Of a stretch of 64,000 bases of DNA, positions 60,678-64,000 are shown piece by piece. The position numbers were made by a program, and so were the translations under genes. Origin of the DNA: Albugo candida (taxonomy: Eukaryota > Oomycota > Peronosporomycetes > Albuginales); assembly GCA_040437565.1 (NCBI GenBank), contig JBDOQK010000009.1, forward strand, positions 124,001 to 188,000, in the 5' to 3' direction. The notes beneath the pieces are model-generated. The model was not told where the DNA came from. It was given only the letters and a program-made list of their open reading frames with translations, and ran no database searches. Position 1 is the first letter of the stretch. Each line of letters begins with the position of its first letter.

Positions 60678-61886
60678 CTAAAATTCAGCAAATGGATCGT
60701 AGAAGGCTACCTTTTGGTTCTTTGGACGCTCAGCACTACTGTATGAATCAATGTCTGGTGTGCAAACCGTATCTGAGTCCCTAATTGATGATTGATGAAA
60801 TACAATCATTTTTAAAGGCGAAGTGGTGAAGCCGTCGTCGAAATTTCGAGTACTATCGAACCCATCACATTCAGGACGAATGGGTGGACAGAGCTGACGA
60901 TTTTGAAGCTTTTCCCAATCCAAATCGGAAAAGAATGGATGGCTCATTGCATTTGCTGCTGTCAGACGTGTCGATGGGTCTACACATAACAAATTGCGCA
61001 AAAGCGATTGAGCTTTTTCGGACAAATCGGACGGATACCGTATTTTTCCCACAGCTATCTTTTGAAATAATGTGCTGATATTATCGTCTTGAAAAGGAGG
61101 TAAACCAGTGAGAAGTTCGTAACAAAAACATCCGTACGACCACATATCAGTCTCGATTCCGTGACCAGTCCTTGCGACCATCTCGGGAGATAGATATTCA
61201 GGTGATCCGCAAAATGAAAAGGTTTTGCAATCGGGTATCATCTCTTGCTTTGCAAATCCAAAATCAGCTAATCTAATGTGTCCTTGGGCATCCAAAAGAA
61301 CATTTTCTGGCTTCAGGTCCCGATACACGACACCTTTTTCATGCAATGCCTTCAATGCGGATAGCACTTCAGCGGCATAAAAGGCCATGGTAGATTCCTT
61401 GAACTTTTGAGCTTCATGATGCTGTAGATGAAAGAATAACTCACCTCCTTGACAAAATTCAAGCACGAAATTCACGTCGGTTTTTGTCTGGAAGGCCGAG
61501 TACATTTTGACAATAAACGGATGTCCACGAAGATCTTGCAATACTTTCTTTTCCGCCAGTGTATGCAGTACTTGTTTCCGGCGTATCAAGTGCTGTTTGT
61601 TCAACGTTTTCACAACAAATATGTCTTGAGTATGGCGATGACGAGCAAGCGCTACTTGCTGAGCATAGGTACCTCGACCGATCACTTTGAGTAGCAATAT
61701 ATCGGCCGGATCAATTTCTTGCTCCAATTGACCACTTGATTCTATTGCAGGGGATTCGACTGGTTTCTGCAACATGTAGTGCTTGTCTATAGATTCAACC
61801 ACTTTGTGTTTTTTAAAATCGGGTTGTTGGAATAATTCATCGATTACGCGCTTGTGAGATGTATTCGTAGACGCCAATAACGCCAT
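60678..61886 (-). CDS. AGC-family protein kinase (S6K/RSK-like core)
   Basis: 402 aa, intronless. The kinase domain covers ~63-330: GRGTYAQQVALAR loop, FVVKTLNK lysine, VVYRDLKPEN, LADFGFAK, then the activation loop TFSFCGSPEYLSPEM with Ser in place of the usual Thr after CG. A C-terminal AGC tail follows (FFSDLDWEKL, DDGFTTSP as possible turn motif), ending FYDPFAEF, a possible weak hydrophobic motif. The first 62 residues have no domain. Likely a PDK1-dependent cytosolic kinase; substrate unknown. All catalytic residues are present. Confidence 0.9.
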   Translation of the reverse strand: MALLASTNTSHKRVIDELFQQPDFKKHKVVESIDKHYMLQKPVESPAIESSGQLEQEIDPADILLLKVIGRGTYAQQVALARHRHTQDIFVVKTLNKQHLIRRKQVLHTLAEKKVLQDLRGHPFIVKMYSAFQTKTDVNFVLEFCQGGELFFHLQHHEAQKFKESTMAFYAAEVLSALKALHEKGVVYRDLKPENVLLDAQGHIRLADFGFAKQEMIPDCKTFSFCGSPEYLSPEMVARTGHGIETDMWSYGCFCYELLTGLPPFQDDNISTLFQKIAVGKIRYPSDLSEKAQSLLRNLLCVDPSTRLTAANAMSHPFFSDLDWEKLQNRQLCPPIRPECDGFDSTRNFDDGFTTSPLKMIVFHQSSIRDSDTVCTPDIDSYSSAERPKNQKVAFYDPFAEF

Positions 61887-62845
61887 GGTTAACCTTTACC
61901 AGTAGATTGTGCCTCGGATGAGAGATATACTGAAGTAGATGTTTTCAAAGGCTTGTTGTGTCTCCTATGGGATCAATTTCCGTAAAAGTGCGTGAAGAGC
62001 CATTGAGGTTGGGCTTCCGTGGTGTCAATATTCACCAACCATTACGTTTGAATCGTACGCTAATTGGCTTCTCATTGAGTTCTTCTATACCAAAGGCCAA
62101 TGAAAGCTCGACATATTGGTAATCGTATACCTCGCAGTTGTTTTTTCTAACCACTTGTCCTGTATGAGTCTTATACACGGTCTCTTAATTTCATGTCTAC
62201 TCTATTGCGCAGTTGGTTGTCAAGATACCTGTAGGTAATAACGTTATTACTGCGTGCACAAGGGGCCTTTGAGAAAAGCAGTCACACTAAGGATTCCCAT
62301 GAAGAATAGCCGAAGACAACATGCATGACTCCGATAAGTGTGAGAGTATATTGATACACGGGCCGTCTACAATCGTACAACTCTGTAGAAATGCAATTAC
62401 AACGCAATCGATTCGACACCTTCCTTTACTGCATAAGTGCGGAAGACTGAGTCAGGACGACTTATTTCAGGCTCTGGCAATAGAACAGTACGGTATTGAC
62501 GCGGGAATACCTCATTACTAAGCTTTACGGCAGCACAAGTAGCAGAATGAGGACTCTGTAGAAAGAACTGATCTATGTGCAACCGAAAAGTGTCCACAAT
62601 CAATAAAGCGTATCTGCTACAAATACATATAGCACAAAGCGTCGTCATTTTGGCCCGTTGCTGCTTTTATGTATCAGCTCCCGCTATATTCTCTATCGTG
62701 GATCTTGTTCTTTTTAAGCTTTCGTGTAAGTGATCAACAGATCGAAGCAAACTTGCGTAGTATTATGATTCTCAGACATTATTATCTCTCATCAGTATAA
62801 AAATATAAACGGCGTAAAGCACAGTCGATCACTAAGGTGCAACGG
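61887..62845. other. Intergenic, nothing coding seen
   Basis: About 960 bp upstream of the AGC kinase and downstream of the Gly/Thr-repeat gene. Short frames only. Confidence 0.5.
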
Positions 62846-64000
62846 TCAAGCACGTAATGTGCATTTCAGCTGACTAGAGTGTGAGTCTCCACCTCCACCA
62901 CTACTGGTTCCTCCGCCAGCACTAGTTCCTCCGCCAGCACTAGTTCCTCCACCAGCACTAGTTCCTCCGCCACCACTAGTTCCTCCGCCACCACTAGTTC
63001 CTCCGCCAGCACTAGTTCCTCCACCAGCACTAGTTCCTCCACCAGCACTAGTTCCTCCACCAGCACTAGTTCCTCCGCCAGCACTAGTTCCTCCGCCACC
63101 ACTAGTTCCTCCACCACCACTAGTTCCTCCACCACCACTAGTTCCTCCGCCACCACTAGTTCCTCCGCCACCACTAGTTCCTCCACCAGCACTAGTTCCT
63201 CCACCAGCACTAGTTCCTCCGCCACCACTAGTTCCTCCGCCTTCGCTGCTTCCACCGCCTTCGGTTTGATTACCGCCACCTCCACTGCCTGCGATCATGC
63301 TTTCANNNNNNNNNNNNNNNNNNNNNNNNNNNNNNNNNNNNNNNNNNNNNNNNNNNNNNNNNNNNNNNNNNNNNNNNNNNNNNNNNNNNNNNNNNNNNNN
63401 NNNNNACTAGTTCCTCCGCCACCACTAGTTCCTCCACCAGCACTAGTTCCTCCACCAGCACTAGTTCCTCCACCAGCACTAGTTCCTCCACCAGCACTAG
63501 TTCCTCCGCCACCACTAGTTCCTCCGCCACCACTAGTTCCTCCACCTTCGCTGCTTCCACCGCCTTCGGTTTGATTACCGCCACCTCCACTGCCTGCGAT
63601 CATGCTTTCATCTATTTTTGCGGTGGCCTTTATCCCACTAAACCAAATCGTTTCGGTTACGCTGATATTAGGATGCGTTGCCCCCTGGTACACGCTTAAA
63701 AATCCAAAGTGATGTTCTCCATAAGAATCACCGGTGATCTCACAATTTGAACATTTATCCTCCCCAACAAGTTCAAGAAGATCGTCGTTTGTACTTAGGT
63801 AAAAAGTAGTCGATTTAGGAGTAACGAAGATACCAATATTGTACCATTTGGCGTAAATAAGCGTGCCGTTCCAAATCGGTGCCGCGAAGTTGCTTTTCGA
63901 CAAAATTCGGATCTGCGGGGCCGCAACATCTTTTTGCTGTATCCGTACTTCCCAATAGTGCGATTCGGTGAACGCTATTTGCCAGTCAGGCAGTTTATTC
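62846..64000 (-). CDS. Secreted glucanase-like protein with Gly-Thr-Ser repeat stalk (5' end off window)
   Basis: Open from the window edge on the minus strand to a stop at 62846. The first ~130 visible residues (WQIAFTESHYWEVRI, KWYNIGIFVTPKSTTFYLST, EDKCSNCEITGDS, EHHFGFLSVYQG, GIKATAKIDESMI) look like the C-terminal strands of a jelly-roll carbohydrate-active domain, perhaps GH131-like; this is a weak assignment. A stalk follows of GGGTS[AG] repeats (19 before gap 17 as read on the plus strand) and a short tail GDSHSSQLKCTLRA. Thr/Ser in the stalk could be O-glycosylated, holding the domain away from a wall or the cell surface. No GPI-type hydrophobic tail is present. Confidence 0.5.
62899..63560. 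repeat. 18-bp VNTR (interrupted by gap 17)
   Basis: Tandem units of the form ACTAGTTCCTCC[AG]CCA[GC]C (18 bp, 6 codons) run from about 62910 to 63240 and again 63406-63540. They code GGGTS[AG] on the minus strand. The flanks of gap 17 (63306-63405) overlap in the unique part, but the unit order next to it differs (after SSEGGGTS: G,A,A,G against G,G,A,A,A,A,G), so either two alleles or a collapsed repeat is present. Confidence 0.85.

Noticed and set aside
62866-63285. Second long reading frame through the VNTR (VEELVLAEEL-type)
   Set aside because: A frame-shifted shadow of the 18-bp repeat; it does not join to the domain upstream.

Overview
This is a 64-kb scaffold fragment of a eukaryotic nuclear genome, dense in genes and with very short introns (about 40-70 nt). 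The gene set fits an oomycete, most likely a white-rust (Albugo-type) pathogen: an LRR receptor-like TKL (pseudo)kinase, several AGC kinases (PH-containing, GRK-like, S6K-like), an eEF2K-type alpha-kinase, a bacterial-type L-aspartate oxidase, proteins with ECTF-P repeats, a secreted RCC1-like propeller, and a tandem array of secreted cysteine-rich proteins. The lineage is inferred from this content; no marker gene settles the genus.

Layout. 1-3.8 kb: two unrecognised minus-strand proteins. 4.3-9.8 kb: pirin, a long coiled-coil protein, and a tail-to-tail ARM-repeat/zinc-finger protein. 10.4-13.7 kb (minus): a P-loop nucleoside/nucleotide-kinase-like gene and an alpha-kinase. 14.5-18.6 kb: Rab3GAP catalytic subunit. 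19.1-23.3 kb: a FAM32A-like nuclear protein, a poorly resolved membrane-protein gene and L-aspartate oxidase. 23.8-29.5 kb: a secreted seven-repeat RCC1-like protein, a GRK-like kinase, short-chain acyl-CoA dehydrogenase and a small coiled-coil protein. 29.9-32.6 kb: an ECTF-repeat protein. 33.5-44.1 kb: a USP-PDZ-zinc-finger protein, a PH-domain AGC kinase, a DNAJB6-like DnaJ and a SMYD-type SET/MYND protein. 44.2-57.1 kb: a segmentally duplicated accessory region with four Cys-rich secreted protein genes, one intact gene for a CH-like/coiled-coil protein, and decayed copies. 57.1-64 kb (minus): an LRR receptor-like pseudokinase, ribosomal protein eL20, an AGC kinase and a secreted glucanase-like protein with an 18-nt VNTR stalk.

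The scaffold has 17 gaps of exactly 100 N. At 13 of them the sequence just before the gap is repeated just after it (29 to 1,844 bp; 12 pairs look identical and one carries an indel and SNPs). At a fourteenth, in the VNTR, the flanks match but the repeat order differs. These look like unmerged contig ends or two haplotypes, so tandem duplications touching a gap should not be taken as biology. Three gaps have no overlap and hide real sequence.

The most interesting material is the 44-57 kb region. An 18-cysteine secreted family with an internal threefold repeat sits in about 4-kb units that also carry a downstream gene, now intact in only one unit. Also notable are the RCC1-like secreted propeller with a cysteine pair in nearly every blade and the LRR receptor-like pseudokinase beside the cluster.
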